A DNA stretch of 44,500 nt from Adiantum capillus-veneris. Lineage: Eukaryota > Streptophyta > Polypodiopsida > Polypodiales > Pteridaceae. Each line of letters opens with the position of its first letter. Positions within the stretch are counted from its first letter, which is position 1. The notes below the pieces were generated by a model. The model ran no database searches. It was given only the letters and a program-made list of their open reading frames with translations, and had not been told where the DNA came from. The stretch spans positions 76,087,372 to 76,131,871 of the forward strand of contig CM043953.1 in assembly GCA_014529385.2 (NCBI GenBank), in the 5' to 3' direction. Positions 9,758 to 20,599 of the stretch are shown one piece after another. The translations under genes and the position numbers were made by a program.

Positions 9758-10175
9758 ATATCGCATTGTGGTGAGATACTCTTAAAGCTGTGTCATAGCG
9801 CGATAGGGACTAACTATGCCTCTCTATTGTGTTGTGGTGCGACTTTGGATGTCGCATCACAATGCAATAGGGACCACCCATATCGTGGCATGCTCCCTAT
9901 TGCGTTGTGGTGCGACAGTTTGGATGTCGCATCACAATGTGATAGGGAGCACACATATTGTGGACATGCATCCCTATCGCGTTGTGGCATGACATTTGGA
10001 TGTCGCGTCACAATGCGATAGGGACCACCCATATCTTGGACACGCCTTCATATCGCGTTGTAGCGCGACATTTAGATGTCGCGTCACAACTCGACAGGGA
10101 CCACCCATATCCTGGACAGAGCTCCCTATCGTGTTGTGTCACGACATTTCTCCATCGATGTACAATGCATGCAAG
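9758..10175. repeat. 76-bp tandem satellite with palindromic monomers
   Basis: Five monomers start at 9822, 9895, 9972, 10048 and 10124 (spacings 73, 77, 76, 76), with a diverged copy before the first. Each holds an imperfect inverted repeat: CCCTATCGCGTTGTGGCGCG-like left arm, a short TTTGGA loop, and a GTCGCGTCACAATGCGATAG right arm, followed by a linker of GGACCACCCATAT type. Small ORFs in several frames across the array follow the repeat and are not genes. Confidence 0.92.
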
Positions 10176-10364
10176 TCAACCGCTGTGTGACATAAACCTA
10201 CCACTCGAATTGTTGTGTGACACATTTTGATTAAATCTCTTCCTTCATAATCATTAACCAAAAAAAGAAACAAAGACAAAGAAACAATATATGAAGACAT
10301 TTGCATTACCTTCAAGGACTCCATTACAACTTCAAGAAAGCACAATCTTGTTTGTCCATTTCGA

Positions 10365-10565
10365 TTATTCTTTTTTCTCCTTTATCGTTGGTGGTTTCTT
10401 GTCCTTGATCTTTACGGTGCTGTTTTCCTCAGCCTTTGCCTTTTGGTTTTTCTTCTTCAGCTCCTTTCAAAGAGCTTTTGCCTCAGCTACTGTCTTCTCT
10501 ACCTCCTTCATTTCCGCCATCATCTTTTGGAAAAGCTTCACCTTTCCTCTCTTCTTGTCCTCCAT
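10365..10565 (-). pseudogene. Lysine/glutamate-rich small ORF, unknown
   Basis: From an ATG at 10565-10563 the frame reads MEDKKRGKVKLFQKMMAEM and then a K/E/A-rich, coiled-coil-like stretch to a TAA at 10367-10365, with one internal TGA. Such highly charged tails are common at the ends of nuclear proteins, and the codon order is too regular to be chance low complexity. The hydrophobic plus-strand ORF over the same bases is its antisense shadow. Upstream on the same strand (10570-10690) a second frame holds CPSYDEYRSYIKHLDCTLQN, which may be another exon. No function can be assigned. Confidence 0.35.
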
Positions 10566-10958
10566 ACCTCCTACGTTGTGTAGATGTGAGCGAGTTCTGG
10601 AGTGTGCAGTCAAGGTGCTTTATATAGCTACGGTACTCATCGTATGAAGGGCACGTGTCATAGGGATGGTGGAGCTTGCCTCGATCTTTGTGCTACATTC
10701 ATTGCACTGGTTCTAATGCAATCATAAGGGTGGCTGAAATGACATGGCTGAGTTCTTGAGGAGTCTATATATAGGACGCCAACCAGTCCTCCCTTGATAC
10801 TCTTTAGTGTTAGCCAGTGCCTTCCTACCTTCAACCTAACCAACAACCCAAGTGTTCTTACCTCTCTCCATAAGTGGATCCCTTTTAGATCGAGATAGAG
10901 GAGGAGCTGCCTTGCTCTAACGAGGCACCCAAAGACAAGCTGTACCATTTTCTTTATA

Positions 10959-12483
10959 GAATTGGGCTTCAGTAGAGTGGGAGCAGGAATTCAAGTCTAT
11001 TTGCAATCTTGCCTTCTCATTGCAAGAGTTTTTGGCTTCTACATCACATTTCCTTGCAGAGTTTTATCAGACATACGATCAACAGGCGATCAGTGGCACA
11101 TTTCAGTTTGGGGGTTGTCGATATGTTCATATGAAGGATATCAGTTTTGATCGTTTAAAGAAAGATATTTTCTACAGAAGCAGCCTCAAGTTGCCACTGT
11201 AGTCTTGCAAGAATGACATCAGATGTCCCGTACATAATCAAAAGTGTCAAGTTGCAGAATACTATGCTGGGTTCATACTCGTTTGAATGTTAATATGGAC
11301 GATCACCTAGACACAGCAGAGAAGGCCAAGAGCAGTCACGATTGAGTCATTGGTGACAAGTTGGAGAAACCACCTAGTGGTGCTTTGTGTGTTTTAGAAT
11401 GTGTTCAGCTGCCAGAGGGAGCTTTGCCAACAAATGTGCTCCCTGCCGTCCCCATCGGTGATCATCATTATGTAATGCTCAATGACATTATGGAACTGTT
11501 TGACTTGAGAGAAGACTACTGCCTTGATATAGTTGCTCAAAATCTACAAGAGGATGGCAGTATAATTGACCTTGTCAATGAAAAGTATTTTTTCATGGAT
11601 GCTCATGTAATAGCGGGTGAGTTTATCGAATCAATAGAGGCACTAGCAATGATATACAAGGATGCAGCCGCATGTGCCGCGACGCTTCCAATGGAGCTGG
11701 AGTTTAGGGAGGTATAGGAAAGGCTTGGAATCATCGAGATGGAGAGAAGTGCTCCATCAACAACATTGACACCATCCTCATCCTCTGAAAACGAGAGTAC
11801 AATTGACTTATGAAATGCTGCATTACTCGAAGAAGACAAAAATCAGAAGGTATACTCCTGTATAAATATTTTTTTGCTTCCCTGTATGAGAGTTTCATGT
11901 ATATATAGCACCACTTGGCTTTTATTTCTTGTAGCTTGTAGTGTATGATGATAAGTTCATTCCTCGTCCCCGTCGGACAAGGTAAAGGAGACTTGGGAAA
12001 GAATTCCTCTCTTGGTCAGTACTTGGAGAATTTGAACGCTCCAAATTTCCTCTTTTTGTATTGAAAACACTCTCAAGATATTAAGGAGGCGCGGCCATCA
12101 GATGGAACGCAGACAAGGTGATGCTGCTAGACAAGCAAGCAAGGGTCTCAATTTTTGGTGTAGGGTCTGGCATGTATGGGCTGCATAGTCAGTACTTTTT
12201 GACACACGCTGCATATGGTCTTACTTGTGGAATCACAGACCCATGCCAATTTTCACAATATGGAAAACATGATTTGTTGAAACAAAAGCAGCCAATCAGT
12301 CAACTTATAAAAAAGCCCCCCCAGGTTGAGGCAACTGAGGAGATCCAATTGATCAACTTGAACGTGCTTGCAACAGATGTTGATGACAAAATGCGTCATT
12401 CAAAGAGACCAAGGCACGAGGAAGAGGGTCCTTCAGGTAAGGGCAAAAGGCAAGAATATTATGTATCATTTCTAAATGACTAG
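10959..12483 (+). pseudogene. Unknown multi-exon gene, decayed
   Basis: Protein-like segments follow one another on the plus strand. 10959-11205, after a TTTCTTTATAG acceptor-like site, contains FLAEFYQTYDQQ, FQFGGCRYVHMKDISFDRL and KKDIFY. 11361-11717 contains GALCVLECVQLPEGALP, DHHYVMLNDIMELFDL and IVAQNLQEDGSIIDLVNEKY, and continues past a TAG into a Ser/Glu-rich stretch ending at a GTATAC donor-like site near 11851. About 11942-12483 contains DDKFIPRPRRTR, FERSKFPLFVLKTL, WNADKVMLLDKQ, FGVGSGMYGLHSQYFLTHAAYG and an acidic/basic tail KMRHSKRPRHEEEGPSGKGK, which resembles a nuclear localisation signal. Several in-frame stops exist. I recognise no family. It converges with the transposase-like gene on the other strand about 160 bp away and may be its partner in one element. 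Confidence 0.4.
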
Positions 12484-12639
12484 AAATAAATAGAATGTAT
12501 TTGTTTTATATATCAAAGTTAGATTGATTATGTAACAATGTCTTGCAATGTATTTTTTTGTTGCAACCATCATTCACAATATGAAAAGTTGAAATTACAT
12601 CGATTCTCCTAGATACATTAAGCTTGCTATTAGGATCTT

Positions 12640-13870
12640 GCTATGGCTGAGAGTTATGGCATAACTTGCAATCGTGTTGTCCAAACCCTTCCGACGCGTT
12701 GTTTTTGTAGCCACCAATCCGCATGTTGCCTAGCCACAGACGATAACTCCTATATCTCCTTTCTTCGCCATTTTTTGGCTAATCTCACCGCATGGACAAT
12801 CTGATTCTATTTGACTTGTTCCTTGCAATGATGTGACTGTGTATTAGTTTCTAATACGCCCATTGGTGTAGCTCCTCTGAGCTATTTGGTTTGTCCGCAC
12901 TACCCATATTGAGTGTGACTGAAATAACCAGTACAAGCTTGGTAGTGGGTTTTTTCCATGCCCTTTGTAGACCAAACACCCAAGCTGCCATATTGCCTTG
13001 CAAACCAAGGCATGTGGTTCCAGATAATGTGCTGCACACAAAGCATGCAGACATTATAAGGATGAGTATGCGCATTTCAAAATATTATCATGTCTTCAAA
13101 CAAATTATAGTACCATGTAGTGAGTAATATGTTGATTTGTCCATGCACTTATGAATGTTTTGTGGTAGGTCTCCACAGCTTCTTGAAAATTTGTATAGTC
13201 GCCATCAGTACATGAATTCAATTTGCAAAACCTGAATATTGCGTCCAAAGTTTTCCATACCTTCTCTTTGCAAGTCCTTGTTTCACCATTGTCTGTATGT
13301 CAACTACAACTGTATGATTTTTCCACCTGTTGTATCTTAATGCTTGTCTTTCTTGTGCACTTTGGTTTTTGTATTGTTGTCAAGTTGTGGGCACTGAAAG
13401 GAAGATTTGAGCTTTCACACCACAAATGGATAGCTTCTTTGGAACATACCGGCCATTTTTTGATCTCTTCTCATCCTGCTCTATCTTAACATGTCCTCCG
13501 TGTTGCAAATCCATTTTGGAGAAGGCCGTCTCTAAAGCTAAGATTGCCTTTTGCTTCGTAGATAGAGGTTGAGTGATCTAGGCAAAACAAATGTAGAGAA
13601 ACATTACTTTTTCTATTATTCTACAAAGTGCATGCATTGTGCATATGTGTACTCTAGATAGTGGGATATCCAAAATGGGTTGGAAGTTAGGGTCGCACAG
13701 ATGCCTATCTGGAGCTCTCCTCCAAAATGGTTTGTCAAGGATATGAACCCCTCCCATGCAATACAAGCAAGGGCTTTTGCTTGTTGCTCCTTTGGAAACA
13801 TTGTACAATGTAATGGAATTTGCCTATTCAATTTGAGAGTAGCGGAATTTAATGAGATTACTTTCAAGAA
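12640..13870 (-). pseudogene. Transposase-like gene, C-terminal exons (unknown class)
   Basis: Consecutive minus-strand segments read as one protein of a DNA-transposase type. They are: SPCLYCMGG (possible zinc ligands) with KPFWRRAPDRHLCDPNF; DIPLSRVHICTMHALCRIIEK (about 13655-13610); FSKMDLQHGGHVKIEQDEKR with NGRYVPKKLSICGVKA; KVWKTLDAIFRFCKLNSCTD; then ETYHKTFISAWTNQHITHYM. An 82-bp GT-AG intron (13032-13113) joins HYM to HIIWNHMPWFARQYGSLG. WSTKGMEKTHYQA follows at 12974-12936, then YFSHTQYG and a Trp-rich tail. The HYMH, GSLGVWSTKG and THYQA blocks look like the catalytic end of a large multi-exon transposase; I cannot name the superfamily from sequence alone. Frameshifts and stops show it is dead. 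The N-terminal half lies at 15660-17070, beyond the inserted repeat. Confidence 0.55.
13032..13113 (-). other. Intron in the transposase-like gene
   Basis: On the minus strand the donor GT follows CACTACATG, and the acceptor is TTGTGTGCAG before CACATTATC. Splicing gives THYM followed by HIIWNHMPW in frame. This supports a spliced gene rather than a chance run of codons. Confidence 0.65.
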
Positions 13871-13879
13871 ATGATTTTG

Positions 13880-15309
13880 TGAGCATAGCGGTTTGACATA
13901 ATTGAAGATAGCAACATAATCATAGCAATTAGTTAACTTGGCATAGACAATACTTTTGCAAGAGAGAGAGTTTAGAGAACATGACAACAGTTGAGGACCG
14001 GATTTATGTGGAGCCGGTCCCCCCTCCAATAGGCATTTGTATTATGATTTCTCCCATAAAGAGAGACTTGTTACAATACAGTCTTTGTGTTCCTTGTGAC
14101 CTAGGTGATGCCATGAAGATGGAAGGCTTCATGCATCACAAACATAACATAAACTTGAAGAAAGCTTTAACTATCCCAAGCCTCAGTCCCAAGACCTCAA
14201 ACACCTTCGAAGGTGGAGAGAGCTAGCAGGGAATGAGGGTAGGGAAGAGGAAGAAGAAACATTTCGTAAGAGAAAGAATTAGTTCCTCACTTATCATACT
14301 CTTGTTGCTAGCATACATAATAGCATAGTAATGAAGAAGAAGGAGATGGCAAGCTCAAGCATTGAAGCATGGCTCTTGGATGGATTTGCACTCCATAGCC
14401 AAGAGTGTTGGTGTAGGCTCTCAACCTCTACTTGCTTGGAGAAGGAGAGGGAGCTCTTGCACTTTGCATAGTACACAATGAGAGTGTTTGTGAGTGTGTG
14501 TGGGTGAGTATACCCCCTAAGCACCCCCCTAGCTTTCTTGGGTCGACCCCCCCTTGTAGCTCATGCTTGAAGCTCATTGGACCCCTCCAGGCCTAGCCAA
14601 TCACAAGCAGGAGCCATTACAAGCAACAGGGGTAGCCTTGGGACAAGTGTCCCCCTTTCCCCTTTGAGAGAGAGGACTTGATAAATGCAAAATCAATTAA
14701 TTAAATATCCTAAATTATCATTGGACCCCTTGGGTGGCCAACCAATAGGCTTCGGGCACACCATGAGGGCAACATGAGGAGGAACTTGACAAGTGTCCTT
14801 GCTGCCTCTTCAAGCTGGGGCTTCCCTTGTGTGTGTGTGTGTGTGTGTTCTCTCTCATCCCCCCCCCTTGTAGGCTCGCCCCCCTCCTTGTAGGGATCTT
14901 TTTGACTTTAGGAGCTCAAGCACCTTAGTCATCAAGCATGACAAAGCACTTGGACTAGGGGGTATTCCCACAAGCATCTCAGGCAAGCATGTCAAGGCAC
15001 CTCAAGCACCTTAATCAAGCGGCAAGTCAAGCACCTCAAGCATGGAGTAAGTCAAGCACCTCAAGCACCTTAATCAAGCACCTCAAGCAGGACAAACACC
15101 TCGAGCTTGGGCCGGCTTCCCACCTCAAGCTCAACCCTAAGGTCAAAGGACTTTTACACACATTATTGGAGGTCTTCAATGAAGCTAACCCTAAGGTCTT
15201 ATGCTCCATTGGTTAGCCTTGCTCTTGATAGACCATCTCCCATTTGGGCCCCTTTACTATTGGCCCCGTGTTGAGATAGATCTATAAGCACATATCTATA
15301 TCTTAACAC
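13880..15309 (-). repeat. Dispersed repeat copy B (LTR-like), inserted in an intron
   Basis: Reading on the minus strand, the repeat starts at 15309 with TGTTAAGATATAGATATGTG. The first 41 bases are nearly palindromic, ending in ATCTATCTCAACA. Just upstream is GTGGGAGAATAAACGGGAAC, which resembles the purine-rich tract before a 3' LTR. From about 14700 onward it matches copy A at 1869-2700. The 5' portion, absent from copy A, holds a degenerate AAGCACCTC minisatellite (14940-15107) and a (TG)n tract (14826-14848). It separates the two halves of the transposase-like gene. No terminal CA end or target duplication could be fixed, so whether it is a solo LTR or a non-autonomous element is open. 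Confidence 0.6.
14940..15107. repeat. AAGCACCTC minisatellite
   Basis: Many imperfect copies of TCAAGCACCTC and TTAATCAAGC follow one another in this stretch, inside repeat copy B. The plus ORF at 14989-15216 is a product of the repeat. Confidence 0.85.
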
Positions 15310-15659
15310 TTGTTCCCGTTTATTCTCCCACATTAAGTGATCAATTTAATATGAGAAAATCATTTGGGTTGGTTAGATATTAGATTTTATGAAATTGTAC
15401 ATGCATTTCAAGGTTTTTAGGTCTCTAGCCATGTGCCACTCAACATTGTAGGATCTCATGCCCTCCACACCCAATTTCTTTCCATTTCTCTATTCGCTTA
15501 TTATTTTTGGTATGTTTGTTTGATGAAAAACCCAATTCGATATATCAAAGTTCTCAATGGACACGTGAAAGGATGATTTTGAACTTTTTACAATGCACAT
15601 TCAAAAGCATTCAATTGAAACATAGCAATAAATTATCTTAAACATAACTTCTACGAACC

Positions 15660-17070
15660 TTGAACGTCGCAAGAAGGAAAATGTTATGCTCAGATTGCAC
15701 ACTAAAGTTTCAAGGATCATCTGGACCAATGCTTGCATCCAAAGCTCTATTTATAAGTGTGATTGTGACTCACTCAACCTTTGTCCCCTTTACAAGCTCG
15801 CACTCATCTAGCTTGATGAAAAACTTTAGGACACCATTGCACTCTTCAACAGTGACATCAAACAACTGCACAATGTATGACTGCAACGCGATGATATCAT
15901 AAAAATATTGCTATAATTGTCATAGACCATTTCTTCTCCTTTTGGCACTGTATGTCGATTCAATGTGGAAAGGACTTCTAGCTTTTGAAGCACCTCCTCA
16001 TTGACTTCCCGTCTTGTTTTTTGAATAGAGAAAGGGTTTGGAAGAAGCGTGTGCTTGATGCGAAACTTTTTGACCTGTCTTTGCACAGACCTGAGTAAGA
16101 GGAGTTAATAATCAAAACCCTTTTCTAATAGAACAACACAACAAATGATGCAAAACCCTTTTCTAGTGGAACAACACTGCAAATGATGCTATATACTTGA
16201 AAATGGCAACATATCCCTTATTGGATATACCAGCTTCATCAAAAATTGATTGAACGTCCCGTGCAAGGTGTTGGTTATCCTTTAAAAGGCTGTCAAGTTA
16301 TTTAGAAATGATCTTCTCATAGTGCTTATCATCCAAGAGGCCAGCTATATTTTTGCGATTCAATATGAGCCATGATGGGCCGAGGAGGTGGTTGTGCTAT
16401 GCTCCACTTCCTTGTCAGGGTGAAGCAAAGATCTACGCAAGCATGTTAGCTGTAAGAGATGTGAGAGTTTATGAATATAAACCTAAGAAGGATAGATGCA
16501 CTCACTTGATTGCTTGCACTCTTTTCTTAATTCCTCCCAATCCAACTTTCAAGTCCTCAATGTCTCTTATTTTTCTTTCTCTTTGGCGAAGACCTATCAC
16601 TGTTTTTTTCTCTCTAAGTTGTTGTGTAAGCTCCTTGATGGTCTCCTTGCTATCTTCAACCAGTTGAGCACATTGCACGACTTTCAGGTGTAACCACACA
16701 TTCTCATTGTATATAATATCTCTCTCTTGTTTTGCAGAATGTCATTTCTTGTAGCCAACTGCTTAGTGTAGCCATACAAGCCATGGTGGCCATCTCTGAC
16801 ATAGTTCACTAAGGATGTAATATAATTAAAAGGTGGAGTGGAGTTTGTGATGGGATGCTTTGGATACATTCTGCTGTCCAGCCAAAGGTCCACATTTTTC
16901 ATGCCCTGTGATCTTAAGTTCTCTTTTGAAGCTTCAGAAAGCATCTGCTGTTTGTTTTTCTTGCAGAGGGGTTCATACCCTCGTGAGAGCTCTATGTGCA
17001 TGTGATATAAACCTCTCCTATTCCTCATAGAAGTTCTTTGTGGAGAAGCTACAAGTGTCGACTGAGACAT
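15660..17070 (-). pseudogene. Transposase-like gene, N-terminal exons
   Basis: The start codon at 17070-17068 opens MSQSTLVASPQRTSMRNRRG and a 128-residue frame to 16684 (with NVDLWLDSRMYPKHP and a Tyr/Gly-rich stretch). 16699-16500 gives a coiled coil (LVEDSKETIKELTQQLREK). 16345-16200 gives NRKNIAGLLDDKHYEKIISK, one stop, then LDSLLKDNQHLARDVQSIFD. 16090-15900, after a TTACTCAG acceptor-like site, gives RQVKKFRIKHTLLPNPFSIQ and KTRREVNEEVLQKLEVLS. 15895-15663 gives YDIIALQSYIVQLFDVTVEE and GVLKFFIKLDECELVKGTK. Together these look like the DNA-binding and oligomerisation half of the gene whose C-terminal exons are at 12640-13870 on the same strand. The link between the halves is inferred from order, strand and similar decay, not proven. 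Confidence 0.5.
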
Positions 17071-17389
17071 GACTCATCAAAACTGTGTGCAGAAGCAGGT
17101 GGGGGTGATTGAAGAATGGCAACTTGAATATCGTGCACGCAAGAGAGAACGTAGGAGGGAATTGGGGGGAAGAAGGAGTCGAGGAAACAGAGCTTAGTTT
17201 CAAAAATGCAGAAGATTGAGATATTTGGCATTGAATTTAGTAGCCGCTGCGTATAGTGAAGTGTTATCATGACCGGAATACTTTTTGGGTTTTGTAATAA
17301 ACGTACCTTGCATGAATAAGATATCCAAATTTTAGAAAATAGGTATGAAAAAGGGTTTAAATAAATTTCTCTCTACGATGACATGGCAT

Positions 17390-18561
17390 TTCTTACAAGG
17401 CCCAAATTTGAGTCCAAACTCTTCCTAATGTGTAAATAGCCTTAGTTTGAGCGTGCATTTCCTTAATCATCTTCTTAGAAGGTTCTACTCTAATAGTGAG
17501 GTCAAAGAAGTTCCTTAGAGATATACACTCATGCCCTTGAAGAGCATTAAATAGGGCCATCTCAATGCTCTGATGATATGAAGAGTTGTAGGAAAATCGA
17601 CAAGATACTAAATGCATTTTGTTGTTTCCCAACTACAGAATGCCCTAAGTATATCTTCAATTACCCGATTTACCCTCTTAGTTTACCCATTGGATTGAGG
17701 ATAAAAATTTGTGTTATAACATAGCTAGATACTGACAACCTGAAATAAAGAAGTTCAGAATTCAGAAGTGAACTTTGTATCCCTATCACTAAGAATCCTT
17801 CTGGGTAAAGCATGAAGTCTGGGTAATATCTGAAGCACTATAAGTTTCCTTAGGAGGGATAAGTTGGGATACTTTTGTAAGCATATCCACAACTACCATT
17901 ATGGAGTTGTACCCACCTTGGGCATTTGGTAAGCCAATAATAAAACCCATACTAATATACTCCCATTTCATATGTGGGATGTCCAAGGGCTGAAGTTTAT
18001 CTGGCATCTTCACTCTTTTAGCCTTGATCTTTTGACATGAGAGACACTGACAAAAATACCAAAGAATATCACCTTTTAATCCTACAAAATGATAGATTTT
18101 CTTGACATCATTAGTGTCTTGGCATAGCCTGGGTGCCCTGAAACTGGCCTCCTGAAACTAGGCCATCATGTGCTTCGTATGAAGTTTCTTTATTCAAGAT
18201 GAAATCATTGGGTACACATAACTTATCTCTCTAATAGAGAAACCCGTCACATGACATGAGAAATTTAGAGCCCAAGGTTGCCCACCTGCTGAAGTGGCTC
18301 CTCTTAAAACAAGAGCTACAAGCTTTAGGTACTCGAGATCTTTGAATGAGGTCTAGTTAGTTTAATGATGATGGGATTATATGGTATTGAAATAACAATA
18401 GTGAATGACTTTTGACAAAGGTAATCTGTAACTATATTGTCCTTCCCTGGTCTATAAAGAATGTCAAAGTTATATTCTCCACCCATCTTCGTTGTCTCAT
18501 GTTGAGGGTAGGTTGCCTGAAAATCCACTTTAAACTGTGGTGATCTATTATAAGCTGAAAT
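17390..18561 (-). pseudogene. Gypsy pol remnant: RNase H to integrase
   Basis: From right to left on the minus strand: the RNase H end (LIIDHHSLKW, then YNFDILYRPGKDNIV, the usual RPGKDNVVAD motif with A replaced by T further on); the integrase zinc-binding part (FCQCLSCQKIKAKR); the integrase core start (KWEYISMGFIIGLP, then GYNSIMVVVDMLTKV, with the first catalytic Asp position of SMDF changed to G); and the C-terminal core (YNSSYHQSIEMALF). Frames shift several times, and the stretch with the second and third catalytic residues is unclear. It belongs to the plant Gypsy group with GLPxxQGGxxSIxVVVD signatures. The right end is cut precisely by the LTR of Copia element 2 at 18562. Confidence 0.85.
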
Positions 18562-18761
18562 TCTTGGGGTATGAAGCCCAATGTGGCCTCCCATATGAGA
18601 TTGGGTGGTTGGACACTATTCTTCTAGGTTAAGTAATACGGAATCACAAACCCTATCACTATTGTGATAAGGAGTCCACTATTGTCTGTGTGCTTCTCTC
18701 TTCTTCTTGCTCACACTTCTCCTTGTCCTTTGTGCCTCCATCCTTGTGTATGTTCTCTTCA
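18562..18761 (+). mobile_element. Copia element 2, 5' LTR
   Basis: The LTR begins TCTTGGGGTATGAAGCCCAA and ends TTCTCTTCA at 18761. Both ends match the LTR of Copia element 1 (TGTTGGGG start, CTTCA end), and length is similar (200 versus 192 bp). The second base of the canonical TG start is mutated. Confidence 0.7.
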
Positions 18762-18763
18762 AC

Positions 18764-18775
18764 TGGTGTTAGAGC
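18764..18775 (+). other. Copia element 2 primer binding site
   Basis: TGGTGTTAGAGC follows the LTR end after AC. It differs at two bases from the initiator-methionine tRNA site TGGTATCAGAGC. Confidence 0.75.
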
Positions 18776-19630
18776 CAGTGGGAGGCTATTGACAATGCAC
18801 CGGGTCACTATCAGATCAAGGAGAGCTTTGGTGAGCGCGAAGTGGGCAACAAGGTATGCAGTTAGCTCGTAGAGCTTTGGTAACCTCAAAATTGGCATTT
18901 TTGACTATTTTGGCCTCTGTTCGGGTCCTATAAGGTTTATATAGGCATTTTTGACATCTTGAATCACATCCATGTTTTTTGCATTTTTTTTGGAACAAGT
19001 GTTTTTCTTGGGGTAAAAGAGGTTGTAGGGGGAGGTATTTAGTCATATTTACAATTTGCAAAAGTTATAGGATATTATAATCTTTGTGATAGTGCAGTTT
19101 GCATTGTTGCAGGTTTTGGGCATTGTTAGAGTGTATATTAGCCTGTGGATTTCCGTATGTATGGAAAATGTGGGATGTATAAACAAACAATTAGAGATTT
19201 ATATGCTTCCTTTGTGAGGGCCATGGTGATATTTTCTTGAAGCTAACCATTGCACATGTGCGAGACTATCTCGGTGGATTAGGTATTATTGCAATACCCC
19301 AACAACCCTTTCTAAAGCTCGATCCATGTATGGACTTGTGGCACAACCATTGACTGGATTGTATACATCTATGTGTTGATGGATATGTGCTGTGCACAAT
19401 ATCCTGTTAGTGATTTTCTTTGAGATTACAGTGCAGCTTTGTTGTGTTTTGGTGGTGTTTTAGTACTCCTGTACTATCAAACTCTGCCGAAATTTTCTTG
19501 TGCAATCTTTACACTTGGTGTTTTTTTTGGGACTTGTTTAGAGGACTGGTTTGTCTACTATTGTATTTCTACGAGGTGTTCAGAGATCAGTAATAACTAG
19601 TTTTCTATATTTTGCAAGTTGTGAAGGATC

Positions 19631-20400
19631 ATGGCATCTAGTTCTGAGCTAGCTTTGTACAACATTAAGAATATGGATGGCTCTAACTTCCTATTTTGGA
19701 AGCAAAAGATTTGGTACGTTATGGTGAAAAGAAGCAAAAAAATCCCATCATGTTGAACGGAGTCAAACGAGAGGACATGACACATGAAGCGTGGGTAGAA
19801 CTTGATGAGTTGGCATGCTCAACCATTATGCTAACTCTTGCTAAAATTGTTTACTTCAATGTTGTGGAAGAGATTACAAGCTATGGTTTATGGCAAAAGT
19901 TATGTGGCCTCTATGAGAAGCAGAGCACAACTTCTCAGGTCTATTGGTTAAAGAAGCTGGTTGATTTGAAGCCAAAAGAGGGCATGCCAATGCCTAATCA
20001 CCTCAATGAATTCAACACAAATTTCAACCAATTGTCAACGCAAGGTATCAAGTTTGAGGACTTTGTCAAGGACATCTTTTTGTTGGTTACATTGCCAAAG
20101 AGCTGGGAAACCTTTCAAATAGCTCTCAGTAATTTTGCACCTACTGCTGGTCTCACAGGTGCCAAAGTGGAGGACAACTTGTTAACTGAAGAAGTGAAGA
20201 GAAAGAATTCAGAGCCAACAAAAGGTAGCACTAGTTTAGTTCCTAGAGGCAGATCTAATGCTAAAGGGAAATCTGGTGAGAGATCCAAGTTTTTCAGAAA
20301 ATCAAGTTGTCCTGGCAAAAGGACATTTAGTTTTATAGGTGTCATAAAAAGGGACATATGAAGAAATACTATCCCAAGTGGAAATCTAAAAAAGGCAAAG
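19631..20400 (+). pseudogene. Copia element 2, Gag
   Basis: The start at 19631 (MASSSELALYNIKNMDGSNF, then FWKQKIWYV) shifts frame near 19720 into the long frame ending at 20361. That frame contains DELACSTIMLTLAK, YEKQSTTSQVYWLKKLVDL, NHLNEFNTNFNQLS and a Lys/Ser/Arg-rich tail. A degenerate zinc knuckle (FYRCHKKGHMKKYYPKWK, with two Cys ligands lost) follows in another frame at about 20330-20385. The protein matches Copia element 1 Gag through its whole N-terminal region. A 46-bp segment is tandemly duplicated at 20394-20461 (GGCAAAGACAAGGAAGAGGG occurs in both copies). Confidence 0.88.
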
Positions 20401-20599
20401 ACAAGGAAGAGGGCCAAAGTTCTAAAGGAGTGCAAAGACAAGGAAGAGGGCCAAAGTTCTAAAGGATCTATTGTGAAGATCAAAGAGATTAATGCAACAT
20501 GTGGCATTGATGAGGATGGGGATGTCCTCTTTACTTCAGTTATGGACCCATCACTTCTGATTGCTTCAGATGGGAATGATGTCAGTGTTGAATCATTGA

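Noticed and set aside
9656-10230. Overlapping ORFs on both strands with repeated RDHPY and DVASQ words
   Set aside because: They arise from the 76-bp satellite, which happens to stay open in several frames.
10291-10647. 118-codon hydrophobic ORF on the plus strand
   Set aside because: It is the antisense of the Lys/Glu-rich minus-strand frame; runs of Phe and Ser are complements of AAG and GAA codons.
11936-11944. CTTGTAGTG as the 3' terminus of the CACTA element begun at 3449
   Set aside because: The match is only nine bases, the flanking triplets differ (TGT and TAT), and it falls where a coding segment of the plus-strand gene starts after an acceptor-like site.
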